A stretch of DNA of 64,000 nt from Proteocatella sphenisci DSM 23131 (lineage in GTDB: Bacteria > Bacillota > Clostridia > Peptostreptococcales > Filifactoraceae): the NCBI RefSeq assembly GCF_000423525.1, contig NZ_AUID01000010.1, forward strand, positions 1 to 64,000, read 5' to 3'. This document shows positions 43,919 through 53,104 of the stretch, one piece after another. The notes beneath the pieces were generated by a model. The model was given only the letters and a program-made list of their open reading frames with translations. It was not told the DNA's origin and ran no database searches. The stretch's first letter is position 1. Every line of letters starts with the position of its first letter. Both the position numbers and the translations under genes were made by a program.

Positions 43919-44620
43919 ATGGAGTATTTTTCACAGGCATTTGGAGAAGCAATAAGGCTTCTTTTATCTATGAATCCAGAGCTATATTCTATAATAGGAC
44001 TTTCTCTGGGGGTGACATTTACGGCTCTTGTTTTTTCGGCGCTGGTGGGGATACCTTTTGGAGTACTCATTGCACTTAAAAAATTTCCTGGCAAATCGGC
44101 CGTGGTAAACATAATAAATACGCTCATGGGTATACCTCCTGTGGTGGCAGGTCTAATAGTATACATACTTCTTTCTAATCAGACTGGGATAGTGGGGGAC
44201 AGAAGGCTCTTGTTCACGCCCTTTGCCATGGTGCTGGCACAGTTCATGCTTGCGACTCCACTGATGTCAGGACTTACATATAATGCACTCAAAAGCGTAG
44301 ATCCTCTTATAGCAAAATCTGCCAGGAGCCTGGGAGCAAAGCCATGGCAAATAGCATTTACCATGGTAAAGGAGGCGAGGTTTAGCATATATACCTCTTT
44401 TATCATAGTTTTTGGCAGGCTTATTGCCGAAGTTGGGGCGGTGATGATGGTTGGAGGAAACATAAGATACAACACCAGGGTCATGACTACAGCCATAGCT
44501 ATGCATAAGGGTATGGGAGAGTTTCAAGAAGCGCTGGCGCTTGGACTTATATTACTGATAATATCTTTTTTAATAAATGGGATTATTGAAATAATAAGAA
44601 ATCGAGGAGGAGATAGATGA
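43919..44620 (+). CDS. tupB: Tungstate ABC transporter permease
   Basis: 233 aa with five to six membrane segments and the ABC permease EAA-type loop (AKSARSLGAKPWQIAFTMV). PPVVAGLIVYILLSN and TPLMSGLTYNAL are typical of TupB/WtpB-type permeases. Assignment to tungstate rests on the TupA-like binding protein encoded downstream. GGGGG lies 5 nt before the ATG. The stop overlaps the ATPase start by 4 bp. Confidence 0.9.
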   Translation: MEYFSQAFGEAIRLLLSMNPELYSIIGLSLGVTFTALVFSALVGIPFGVLIALKKFPGKSAVVNIINTLMGIPPVVAGLIVYILLSNQTGIVGDRRLLFTPFAMVLAQFMLATPLMSGLTYNALKSVDPLIAKSARSLGAKPWQIAFTMVKEARFSIYTSFIIVFGRLIAEVGAVMMVGGNIRYNTRVMTTAIAMHKGMGEFQEALALGLILLIISFLINGIIEIIRNRGGDR

Positions 44621-45360
44621 CTCTGCTCAAGATAGATAAACTCAAAAAAACATATGACTCTCTGACAGTTGTGGACATACCTGATTTGGAGATAAAATCA
44701 GGAAAGATAACTGCAATTATAGGGCCCAGTGGATCGGGAAAGAGCACGTTGCTTTTCATGATAAACGGGCTTGAAGTTCCTTCTGAGGGATGCATAAGAT
44801 TTGAGGGAGAGGTATTTTCATCTGCTCAGAGTTATTCTTTGACCGTGAGAAGGAAAATGGCTATGGTCTTTCAAAAACCAGTCATGTTTAATTCCAGTGT
44901 CTATGAAAATATAGCATATGGCCTTAATGTAAGGAAAAATGATTTATCATATAAAAAGGAATACATATCAGAAAAGGTAGGAAATGCCGCGCGTCTCACG
45001 GGACTAGAGTCAAAGCTGAAACAAAAGGCTGTAACTCTTTCGGGGGGAGAGGCAGGGCGGGTTTCGGTAGCAAGGGCTATGGTAACAGAGCCAAAGCTTC
45101 TTTTGCTTGATGAACCGACTGCAAGCCTTGATCCACAAAATATATCGGCAATAGAAGATATAGTAAGAGAAGCAAACAGGACCTATGGGGCCAGCGTTGT
45201 GATTGTCACTCACAATATGTTTCAGGCAAGGAGGATAGCAGATGAAGTAATATTTCTGCTTGATGGAAAAATCATAGAGCACGGAAGCACAGAATCTATA
45301 TTCGAAAATCCTTCAGATCCAAGGACAAGGCGGTTTGTTTCGGGAGAAATGATCTGCTGA
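44617..45360 (+). CDS. tupC: Tungstate ABC transporter ATP-binding protein
   Basis: 247 aa. Walker A GPSGSGKST (about residues 31-39), Q-loop VFQKPVMF, signature LSGGEAGRVSVARAM, Walker B LLLLDEPTASLD and H-loop VTHNMFQA. ATGA overlap with tupB and AGGAGGAG upstream. It powers the importer with TupB and the LysM-TupA protein; in anaerobic Clostridia tungsten supplies aldehyde oxidoreductases and formate dehydrogenases. Confidence 0.92.
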   Translation: MTLLKIDKLKKTYDSLTVVDIPDLEIKSGKITAIIGPSGSGKSTLLFMINGLEVPSEGCIRFEGEVFSSAQSYSLTVRRKMAMVFQKPVMFNSSVYENIAYGLNVRKNDLSYKKEYISEKVGNAARLTGLESKLKQKAVTLSGGEAGRVSVARAMVTEPKLLLLDEPTASLDPQNISAIEDIVREANRTYGASVVIVTHNMFQARRIADEVIFLLDGKIIEHGSTESIFENPSDPRTRRFVSGEMIC

Positions 45361-45415
45361 TGGATAAAATAAATGCTAACATTTTCTGGGTTTATTATTT
45401 AGAAAGGGGCACAAA

Positions 45416-46453
45416 ATGAAAAAAAGTAAAAAAACACTGAGTCTTATGCTTACGCTGCTTATGTCATTTGCATGCATCAACTTTGCATTTGCAGATTCAG
45501 CCTACACAGTAAAGTCGGGGGACACACTTGGAAAAATTGCCGCCAGATATGGAGTTACATATCAAGAAATAGCAAAAGTAAACAAAATTGCTAATGTAAA
45601 CAAAATACTTGTAGGACAAAAACTCCTTATTCCATCCAAGAATACGGCTCTAGCAGTACAAAAACCAGTTGAAGCAAAGACTCAAGTTACAGGAGTAAAG
45701 GGCACAAAACTTAGAATAGCAACAACTACAAGTACAAACGACACTGGGCTTTTAGATGTTTTGGTACCTGCATTTGATAAAAAATATGGAACAAAGACAG
45801 ACTGGGTATCTGTAGGCTCTGGAGAGGCTATGGAGATAGGCAAAAGAGGAGACGCTGACCTTCTTCTTGTACACTCACCTGCAGCAGAAAAGACATTTAT
45901 AAATGAAGGTAACGGCGTCAACAGAAAAGATGTAATGTACAACTTTTTCTATATAGTTGGACCCAAAGCTGATCCTGCAAAGATAAAAGGAAACAAATCC
46001 GCATCAGATGGCCTTAAGGCCATTGCGAAGAGCAAATCAACATTTCTTTCAAGAGCAGACAAGTCAGGAACTCATTCAAAAGAACTTACTATATGGAAAG
46101 CAGCAGACATGTCTCCAACAGGGGCAAGCGACAAGTGGTACAAAGAAGCTGGCCTTGGAATGGGAGACCTCCTTACTATGGCAAATGAGACAAAAGCTTA
46201 TACTCTTGTAGACAGTGGTACCTGGGGGTCCATGAAGGACAAGCTTACAAATCTGGACGTAATGGTGCAAGGCGATCCTATACTCTTTAACCCATACGGG
46301 GTAATAACGGTCAACCCCACAAAATACACAGGCACCAATGCAAAAGCCGCAAAAGCATTTACAGAATTTATAACTTCAGATGAAGGACAGAAGATAATTG
46401 GCAATTTCGTAAACAAAAATGGTCAAAAATTGTTCATACCTGATGCAAAATAA
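45416..46453 (+). CDS. tupA: LysM-domain fused tungstate-binding protein
   Basis: 345 aa. A signal peptide (about residues 1-27, AFA cleavage) without a lipobox cysteine at the expected position, a LysM domain (about 30-73: YTVKSGDTLGKIAARYGV to GQKLLIP), a linker, then a TupA-type binding domain from about residue 98 starting IATTTSTNDTGLLDVL, the TTTS oxyanion motif of tungstate-binding proteins. Substrate-binding proteins of Gram-positives are usually lipoproteins; here a peptidoglycan-binding LysM seems to replace the lipid anchor. It is the last gene of the tup operon (order B-C-A), followed by a terminator. Confidence 0.9.
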   Translation: MKKSKKTLSLMLTLLMSFACINFAFADSAYTVKSGDTLGKIAARYGVTYQEIAKVNKIANVNKILVGQKLLIPSKNTALAVQKPVEAKTQVTGVKGTKLRIATTTSTNDTGLLDVLVPAFDKKYGTKTDWVSVGSGEAMEIGKRGDADLLLVHSPAAEKTFINEGNGVNRKDVMYNFFYIVGPKADPAKIKGNKSASDGLKAIAKSKSTFLSRADKSGTHSKELTIWKAADMSPTGASDKWYKEAGLGMGDLLTMANETKAYTLVDSGTWGSMKDKLTNLDVMVQGDPILFNPYGVITVNPTKYTGTNAKAAKAFTEFITSDEGQKIIGNFVNKNGQKLFIPDAK

Positions 46454-46477
46454 AAGAGATTTAAAGAAATAAACTCT

Positions 46478-46507
46478 GCGCCACAGTAAATATTGCTGTG
46501 GCGCTTT
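46478..46507 (+). terminator. Intrinsic terminator after tupA
   Basis: GCGCCACAG (46478-46486) and CTGTGGCGC (46496-46504) form a perfect 9-bp stem with a 9-nt loop, followed by a short TTT. It separates the tungstate operon from the flagellar operon promoters. Confidence 0.85.
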
Positions 46508-46858
46508 AAATTGGGGTTTGACTCATAGCCACTATTAATATATAATTAAAAATGCTGAATCTATAAAAAAAAATTCATAAAAATTGTCATAAACTCATTA
46601 AATTAGGGTAAAATATACGGGATTTCCTTGAATATAAACAATAAAAATAGTATAATGTATAAGATAATGTGAAAAACAGTACAATATAAATAAAAATTCA
46701 ACACTTTATCCAAACTACCTCGTAACAAAATCAATTTAAGTCAATAAAAATTATATCAAAATATCAATAAACTCAGACACAAAAACTCCCAATTTTTATT
46801 AACAAGTAAATACATACACCCAAGTTAAAGATAATAATAGAAAGGAATAATAGATACT
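46505..46858 (+). promoter_or_regulatory. Tandem promoters and long leader of the flagellar operon
   Basis: No gene is seen in this 350-bp AT-rich stretch. P1: TTGACT (46518-46523), 17 bp, TATAAT (46541-46546). P2: TTGAAT (46628-46633), 17 bp, TATAAT (46651-46656). Leaders would be about 305 and 195 nt. The leader downstream of P2 is very A-rich with no recognised riboswitch or terminator. GAAAGGA at about 46839-46845 serves the first gene. Confidence 0.65.
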
Positions 46859-47560
46859 ATGTCAGAAGACCTATTACATGATAAAAAGGATATTGTTCCG
46901 GATGAAAGCACCTCAAAGAAAATAAAAGGAAGAGAACCATACAGGAATGTAGTTATATCTGATGAGAATGGAAATGAAATTTTAGAGGCATATCTTGATT
47001 ATGTAGGCTCAAAGATTATCGTGATACAGCTTTTGTCTATATGGGACGTAAAAAAACTTAAGGGAAAGTCTCTTCTATATTTTAAATCTCTGGAAAAATA
47101 TGACCAGGCCTACAAGGGTACTATAGAATACATAGATGGAAATGCTGTGTTCTTTAAAGACTTTGAAAATATCTGTGACGAACTTAAAAACGATCTTAAG
47201 GTTGATTATTTTCATAAGGCTGACATAACCCTTACAGATGAAGAAACGGACGAAAAAACAGTGGTGCCGGTAGTGATTAAAGATGTGAGCTGCGGAGGCA
47301 TGGGTTTTTTCACCCAGGAATCACTCAGAGTTGGAGAACTGCTGGATATGACCTATGACTTTACAAAAACACCTCTCAGGGCAAAATTCCAGATTATAAG
47401 GAAAGAACGTCATATAAACGATGTAAACTATCATTATGGATGCAAGATGCTGGCCATAAACATTTTAGAAGAGAGTATGCTAAAACAGGCTATATTCAGG
47501 ATTGACATAGAGAACAAGCGTGGTAAATCGAAATTTGAAGAAGATTTTGAAGGAGAATAA
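46859..47560 (+). CDS. PilZ-domain flagellar brake-like protein with degenerate c-di-GMP motif
   Basis: 233 aa. A YcgR-like N-terminal beta domain (about residues 20-100) and a PilZ domain (about 110-225) containing KDVSCGGMGFF, which satisfies D/NxSxxG. The usual RxxxR start of PilZ (as in QRREYFR) is replaced by LKVDYFHKA, so the arginines that clamp c-di-GMP are missing. It is the first gene of the flagellar operon, 2 bp before flgB. It may act as a c-di-GMP-independent regulator of the motor, or bind the nucleotide differently. Confidence 0.8.
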   Translation: MSEDLLHDKKDIVPDESTSKKIKGREPYRNVVISDENGNEILEAYLDYVGSKIIVIQLLSIWDVKKLKGKSLLYFKSLEKYDQAYKGTIEYIDGNAVFFKDFENICDELKNDLKVDYFHKADITLTDEETDEKTVVPVVIKDVSCGGMGFFTQESLRVGELLDMTYDFTKTPLRAKFQIIRKERHINDVNYHYGCKMLAINILEESMLKQAIFRIDIENKRGKSKFEEDFEGE

Positions 47561-47562
47561 CA

Positions 47563-47946
47563 ATGAACAGAATTTTTGGAAACTCTATAAATATGGCGCA
47601 AAAATCGCTTGATTATCTGTGGAAGAAACAAAATATTATAACTGATAACATTGCAAACCAGGACACTCCAGGATACAAGTCGAAATTTCTTACATTCGAA
47701 GACGAACTAAGAAACAATATAAAAAAATCAGAGCTGACAACTTCACAAGGATATGGGGACGCAATAAAAGAATCAGGTCTGAAAATCAATACTACTGAAA
47801 ATGAAAGCGCAAGGATGGATGGAAACAATGTCAACCCCGATGCGGAATACGTAGAACTTGCAAGGACGACCATACAGTATCAGTATGCAATCAGGGCAGT
47901 TTCAGATGAATTTTCAAGGCTCAGAAGTGCAATAAAAGGACAATAA
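47563..47946 (+). CDS. flgB: Flagellar basal-body rod protein FlgB
   Basis: 127 aa, standard for FlgB. The conserved N-terminal rod motif is NITDNIANQDTPGYKSK (as IITDNIANQDTPGYKSKFL), with a C-terminal heptad region ending DEFSRLRSAIKG. It is the proximal rod subunit exported by the flagellar type III system. Unusually, flgC does not follow it; fliE does, and flgC is found 12 kb downstream. Confidence 0.95.
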   Translation: MNRIFGNSINMAQKSLDYLWKKQNIITDNIANQDTPGYKSKFLTFEDELRNNIKKSELTTSQGYGDAIKESGLKINTTENESARMDGNNVNPDAEYVELARTTIQYQYAIRAVSDEFSRLRSAIKGQ

Positions 47947-47955
47947 GGAGGAATT

Positions 47956-48276
47956 ATGTTTATAAATCAGATGCAAAGAATCAATTCGATTTCAGATCTG
48001 GGACAGATTGCAAAGCCCCAGAACATAAATCAAACACCGCAAGATGGAGTAAATGCCAACGTATTTAAAGACGTATTTCAAAATGCAGTCAACAATGTAG
48101 AGCAGACAGATGCCGAAGTGATGAATGAGCAGTATCTTCTGGCAACGGGGCAGACGGATGACATACATAATCTGACCATAGCTTCCACCAAGGCCCAGCT
48201 TTCTGTAGATCTTATGGTTCAGCTCAGGAATAGAGCAATGGATTCCTACAGTGAAATAATGAGAATCAATATATAA
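47956..48276 (+). CDS. fliE: Flagellar hook-basal body complex protein FliE
   Basis: 106 aa. The C-terminal half matches FliE: DDIHNLTIASTKAQLSVDLM and the terminal NRAMDSYSEIMRINI. FliE links the MS ring to the rod. AGGAGG is upstream and there is a 9-bp gap from flgB. Confidence 0.94.
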   Translation: MFINQMQRINSISDLGQIAKPQNINQTPQDGVNANVFKDVFQNAVNNVEQTDAEVMNEQYLLATGQTDDIHNLTIASTKAQLSVDLMVQLRNRAMDSYSEIMRINI

Positions 48277-48300
48277 CCAGACTAATACAGTAAGGGGAAC

Positions 48301-49986
48301 TTGAAATTGAAGGACAAAATCAAAATTTATATAGACAAGGCCAGAGATGCAATCTCAAAGCTGACCAGCAAGACAAAAAAACTGGCAATAATAATTATAG
48401 CTGCAGTTCTTATTTTTTCTGTTGCAGCAGCGATAATGCTCAACAATAGAGGCTATGAGGTACTTTTTACAGGACTTAATGATCAGGAAGCCAGCGAAAT
48501 AATAGGCAAGCTGCAAGAGTCTGCAGTAGACTACAAGTATGAAAACGATGGTACTATACTGGTTCCGTCAGATCAGGAACAAAAGCTCAAGGCTCAGCTC
48601 GTTTATGAAGGTTATCCCAAAAGCGGATTTACCTACAACGTATTCAAAGATAATATAGATCTTATGACTACAGATTTTGAAAAGAATAACTACAAGCTTT
48701 TTGAGCTTCAAGACAGGATAGGATCTACTATATCACTGTTTGATGGCGTGGATGATGCCAAAGTAACGATAGCTCTGGGTGAAGACAGAAAATATGTACT
48801 GGACAGCAAAAATGCAACACAGACCAGTGCATCTATTGTTGTTATAATGAAAGATGGAGGGTCTCCAACTGCAGACCAGGTAAAGGGAATACAAAGACTT
48901 GTTTCCAAGAGTATACCTCAGTTGGACATAGCCAATGTGGCAGTGCTAGATGGAGAAGGAAATGATGTAACCGTAACCCCGAGCCTTCAGAGTGACCTTA
49001 ATCAGTTGAGAGCTGACTTTGAAAAACAACTCGAAAACTCAGTAAAAGCTAAAGTGGCAAATGTGCTGTCACCTTTTTACGGTGAAGAAAATGTAAAGGT
49101 TTCGGTAAAAGCTCAGATAGACATGAACAAGAAGATTCGTGAAACCATAAATTATTTCCAGCCAGATCCCTCAATTAAGACGCAGACGAATCAAAATGCA
49201 GATGGTGAAGAAGTTGCGCCCGATGAAAACGCTGCTGATCCAATAAAAAGAGGTATCCCGTCCAAAGAATCTATAAATCAGGAAGTAATTCGTGATGGAG
49301 AAGCAACTGGAGGAGTTCCAGGTACAGAAACCAATTCTGACATACCTATATACGGGCAGATTGAACTAAACGGCAATGAGACCCAGATAATAAACCAGAA
49401 TGAAATAGATTATTTGGTAGACCAGATAAAAGAGCAGACACAAATTGATGCAGGAATGATTGAAGACCTGACAGTGTCAGTGTCCATAAATACAAGAAAC
49501 AACGAATCTTCTATAACAGAAGATGAACTTTTAAAGCTGGTTGGAAATGCTTCTGGAATAACGCTTGAAAAAAGACCAGATAAGATTTCAATAGTAAGAG
49601 GAGCTTTCTATGACCCCGATGCAGGTATAGTAGACAATCTTACGCCTGATAATCAGAAGCAGATATATATAATAGCAGCTATAGCACTGGCAGTCCTTAT
49701 AGCCCTTATTGTTACCCTGTTAATTATCAGAAGAAAGAAAAAGAAATCAAAACTGGCAGAAAAACAGATACCTAAAGAAGACAATGCCGCTGTTGAAAGG
49801 CTTATCCAGGCTATGGAAATGCCAAATGAAACAGGGTCAGAAGATGCCAAGAACAATCTTATAAATATAAAAAATGAAAAAAGTCTGGAACTCAGAGGAA
49901 ACATCAGAGAGTTTGCAGAAGGTAACCCGGAAATATCAGCACAACTTTTAAAATCGTGGTTAAAAGGTGAAGATACAAATGAATAA
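48301..49986 (+). CDS. fliF: Flagellar MS-ring protein FliF
   Basis: 561 aa, normal length. Two membrane helices (about residues 28-48 and 450-472) flank the periplasmic ring-building domains; VLFTGLNDQEASEI and YPKSGFTYNVFKD are typical. The C-terminal cytoplasmic tail (GNPEISAQLLKSWL) is the FliG-binding segment. The start is TTG at 48301 or 48307, both after AAGGGG (48292-48297); the second has the better spacing. It overlaps fliG by 8 bp. Confidence 0.95.
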   Translation: MKLKDKIKIYIDKARDAISKLTSKTKKLAIIIIAAVLIFSVAAAIMLNNRGYEVLFTGLNDQEASEIIGKLQESAVDYKYENDGTILVPSDQEQKLKAQLVYEGYPKSGFTYNVFKDNIDLMTTDFEKNNYKLFELQDRIGSTISLFDGVDDAKVTIALGEDRKYVLDSKNATQTSASIVVIMKDGGSPTADQVKGIQRLVSKSIPQLDIANVAVLDGEGNDVTVTPSLQSDLNQLRADFEKQLENSVKAKVANVLSPFYGEENVKVSVKAQIDMNKKIRETINYFQPDPSIKTQTNQNADGEEVAPDENAADPIKRGIPSKESINQEVIRDGEATGGVPGTETNSDIPIYGQIELNGNETQIINQNEIDYLVDQIKEQTQIDAGMIEDLTVSVSINTRNNESSITEDELLKLVGNASGITLEKRPDKISIVRGAFYDPDAGIVDNLTPDNQKQIYIIAAIALAVLIALIVTLLIIRRKKKKSKLAEKQIPKEDNAAVERLIQAMEMPNETGSEDAKNNLINIKNEKSLELRGNIREFAEGNPEISAQLLKSWLKGEDTNE

Positions 49987-50986
49987 TTCAAAACTAACAA
50001 ATCAGCAGAAGGCAGCCGCGGTGATAGTATCTCTGGGTGTAGATAAGGCCTCCAAAATATACAAATATCTTTCAGAAGATGATCTAGAACAACTTACCAT
50101 AGCAATAGCAAAGCTGGGATATGTTTCAGTTGAAGATACAGAGATGGTACTGGATGACTTTTATAAAATGTGTCTGACGCAAAAAGTTGTTACAGAAGGC
50201 GGTATGGATTATGCAAGAGATGTACTTGAAAAAGCATTTGACGAAAGCACAGCCCATGCACTTTTGGAAAAAGTTTCAAAAGGAATGAAGGTAAAGTCGT
50301 TTGACTTCCTTAGAAGAACAGATATAAAGAGTCTGTTCTCAGTGCTGCAGCATGAGAGGCCTCAGATTATAGCAATAGTACTCTCTTATATAGACTCTTC
50401 AAAAGCAGCAAGTGTAATATCGGCGCTTTCCGAGGACAAGAGAGTTGCGGTAGTTGAGAAAATAGCAAAAATGGACAGTGCGTCCCCAGAAGCCATAAAA
50501 ATAGTGGAAGCTCAGATGAAAAACAAATTCTCGACAGTAATGACTACAGATTTTGCAAAGATTGGTGGTATAGATTACATCGCCGAGGTCATGAACAACA
50601 TGGACAGAAGCAATGAAAAATACATTTTCGACGAGATGGGAAAAAAGGATCTGGAGCTTACAGAAACAATCAAGAAAAAAATGTTCGTATTCGAAGATAT
50701 TGCGAGCATGGATGGAAGAGCCATACAAATATTTGTCAGAGAGTGCGATATCAAAGACCTGGTACTTGCTATCAAAGGAACTAATGAATCGGTTGCAAAT
50801 CTTATATTTGCTAACATGTCAGCAAGAATGGCAGAAAACATTAAAGATGAGCTTGAGATTACAACCAATGTACGTCTGAAAGAAGTAGAAGAAGCTCAAC
50901 AGAAGATAGTGTCCGTAATCAGGAAGCTTGACGAAGAAGGAGCAATTGTACTTTCTAAGGGAGGAAAGGATGATATAATTGTATAG
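49979..50986 (+). CDS. fliG: Flagellar motor switch protein FliG
   Basis: 335 aa from the ATG at 49979, within the last codons of fliF; an upstream GTG at 49967 would overlap more. FliG features: KAAAVIVSLGVDKASKIYK, the EHPQ-like motif as HERPQIIA and the charged torque helix region (FEDIASMDGRAIQIFVRECD, with conserved Arg and Asp). It couples the stator to rotor rotation and switching. Its stop overlaps the fliH start. Confidence 0.96.
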   Translation: MNNSKLTNQQKAAAVIVSLGVDKASKIYKYLSEDDLEQLTIAIAKLGYVSVEDTEMVLDDFYKMCLTQKVVTEGGMDYARDVLEKAFDESTAHALLEKVSKGMKVKSFDFLRRTDIKSLFSVLQHERPQIIAIVLSYIDSSKAASVISALSEDKRVAVVEKIAKMDSASPEAIKIVEAQMKNKFSTVMTTDFAKIGGIDYIAEVMNNMDRSNEKYIFDEMGKKDLELTETIKKKMFVFEDIASMDGRAIQIFVRECDIKDLVLAIKGTNESVANLIFANMSARMAENIKDELEITTNVRLKEVEEAQQKIVSVIRKLDEEGAIVLSKGGKDDIIV

Positions 50987-51755
50987 TTCAGATAACATAT
51001 TTGACATACTCGTGGATTTTGAAGAAGAAGAAATCCTTCGCAGGGAATATGAAGACCTCCAGTCTAACCAGTCTGGCAATAAGGAAAACATCTCACTGGA
51101 CATAGAGAAATATAGAGAAGAGAGAAGACAGATCAAAAAAGAACTGGCACAGACTCAAGATGAGATTGCTCAAATGCTCACAGATGCCCAGGTTCAAGCA
51201 GATGAAATAAAGATCAGAGCCAGAGAAGAAGGACTGGAAATCGGAGAAAGACAAGGCTACGAGAAAGGTTATCTGGATGGCTACGAAAAAGCCCAGACAG
51301 AAGTTGAAAAAACCCTCAAAAAGGAAGCTGACGATCTTCTAAAAGAATTGAAAGACCTTATTTTGTCAGTAGAGCAAAACAAAAAAGAACTACTGGATAA
51401 ATATAAGGATGACCTGAGAGACATAGCAATAGCAATAGCAGAAAAGATAATAAGAGTAAGCCTCAAAAGCAGTGGCGATATAATAAAAAGAATGATAATA
51501 TCGGCAACTGAAGGAATAATGTCCAAAGAATGGGTGAAAATATACATTTCCAGATGCGACGCTGAGATGGCAGTAAATGGAGACACTATGCTTATAAACT
51601 CTATATCTTATGTATCAGACCATATAAAAATAGTAGTTATGGAAAATGAAGCGCCGGGAACGTGCATACTGGAATTCCCAGACAAGGTCATAGACGCAAG
51701 CACCAATACGCAGATAGAGAACATAAAGGAAATAATTAGCAGCTCCAGAATTTAG
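50979..51755 (+). CDS. fliH: Flagellar assembly protein FliH
   Basis: 258 aa, TTG start at 50979 behind GGGAGGAAAGG and overlapping fliG by 8 bp. A long charged coiled coil (about residues 40-130) includes the GxxxG-like stretch EGLEIGERQGYEKGYLDGY, then a C-terminal V-ATPase-E-like domain. FliH is the regulator/stator of the FliI export ATPase. Its position before fliI is canonical. Confidence 0.92.
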   Translation: MYSSDNIFDILVDFEEEEILRREYEDLQSNQSGNKENISLDIEKYREERRQIKKELAQTQDEIAQMLTDAQVQADEIKIRAREEGLEIGERQGYEKGYLDGYEKAQTEVEKTLKKEADDLLKELKDLILSVEQNKKELLDKYKDDLRDIAIAIAEKIIRVSLKSSGDIIKRMIISATEGIMSKEWVKIYISRCDAEMAVNGDTMLINSISYVSDHIKIVVMENEAPGTCILEFPDKVIDASTNTQIENIKEIISSSRI

Positions 51756-51769
51756 AAGCAGGTGATCAA

Positions 51770-53071
51770 TTGTTTAATAACATACCCAAGCTGATTGCAA
51801 AGTCAGAGACAGTAAGTCATATAGGAAAAATTGAAAATATAGTGGGAATGACTGTCGAAGCTACCGGTGGAAATGCCAGTATAGGCGACATAGCTATGAT
51901 ATACAGCGAAAACAAGAACCAGCACATACCATCAGAAGTAGTAGGTTTCAAAGATGACAGGATACTCCTTATGCCATACGAAGATATAGCAGGAATTTCG
52001 GCAGGGAGCTTTATAAGGAATACCAAAAACAGACTGAAAATACCTGTTGGCAACAACCTCATAGGCCAGGTGCTAGACGCTATGGGAAGGCCCATAGACG
52101 TGACCAAAAACTTTGTACCTGAATCACACTATTACGTAGACAGCAAGTATACAAACCCCCTCAATCGTCCCCCTATAGATGAGAAATTACACTTTGGAGT
52201 AAAAGCCATAGATTCATTGCTTACGATAGGAAAAGGTCAGAGAGTCGGGATATTTGCAGGAAGTGGAGTAGGAAAAAGTACCCTGCTTGGAATGATAGCC
52301 AAGAATGTAAAGGCAGATGTGAATGTCATAGCGCTCGTAGGTGAGAGGGGTCGTGAAGTAAGAGAATTCATAGAAAAAGACCTGGGAGAAGAAGGCCTCA
52401 AAAGATCGGTACTGGTTGTAGCAACATCCGACCAGCCCGCTATGCTGAGACTTAAATGCCCCATGGTAGCGACTACGATAGCGGAATATTTCAAAGACCA
52501 GGGCAAAGACGTACTTCTTATGATGGACTCGCTGACAAGATTTGCAATGGCGCAAAGAGAAGTAGGACTTGCCATAGGAGAACCACCTATAGCAAGAGGA
52601 TACACCCCCTCCATATATGCAGAGCTTCCAAAACTGCTCGAGCGAAGCGGAAATTTCCAAAAAGGCTCCATAACAGGAGTATATACCGTATTGGTAGAAG
52701 GAGACGACACCAATGAACCCATAGCAGACATGGTAAGAGGAATACTGGACGGTCACATAGTGCTGAGCAGAAGACTTGCAAATGAAAATCATTTTCCGGC
52801 AATAGACATAAATGCCAGCATATCAAGACTGATGACGACCGTAGCAGACCCAGAACATCAAAAACTCGCATCAAGCCTGAGAGACATACTGAGCATCTAT
52901 GAAAAAAACCTGGACCTTATTTCTATTGGAGCCTACAAAGCTGGGACAAATCCAAGACTTGACTATGCAATATCTAAAATTGACAAGGTACATGATTTTC
53001 TCAAGCAGGGCATATACGAAAGCTTTACTTTTGAAGAGACTATAGACAAACTCAGAGAAATACTGGCCTGA
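51770..53071 (+). CDS. fliI: Flagellum-specific ATP synthase FliI
   Basis: 433 aa, TTG start at 51770 after AGGTGATC. F1-beta-like ATPase: Walker A FAGSGVGKST (about residues 162-171), Walker B LLMMDSLTRFA, and the arginine-finger region further on. It drives export of flagellar subunits with FliH and FliJ. Confidence 0.96.
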   Translation: MFNNIPKLIAKSETVSHIGKIENIVGMTVEATGGNASIGDIAMIYSENKNQHIPSEVVGFKDDRILLMPYEDIAGISAGSFIRNTKNRLKIPVGNNLIGQVLDAMGRPIDVTKNFVPESHYYVDSKYTNPLNRPPIDEKLHFGVKAIDSLLTIGKGQRVGIFAGSGVGKSTLLGMIAKNVKADVNVIALVGERGREVREFIEKDLGEEGLKRSVLVVATSDQPAMLRLKCPMVATTIAEYFKDQGKDVLLMMDSLTRFAMAQREVGLAIGEPPIARGYTPSIYAELPKLLERSGNFQKGSITGVYTVLVEGDDTNEPIADMVRGILDGHIVLSRRLANENHFPAIDINASISRLMTTVADPEHQKLASSLRDILSIYEKNLDLISIGAYKAGTNPRLDYAISKIDKVHDFLKQGIYESFTFEETIDKLREILA

Positions 53072-53104
53072 TAAAAATTGAGAACAGATAGGAGATAAGA
53101 CCAA

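Noticed and set aside
46505-46858. c-di-GMP (GEMM) riboswitch before the flagellar operon
   Set aside because: The conserved GEMM core sequences were searched by eye and are not present.
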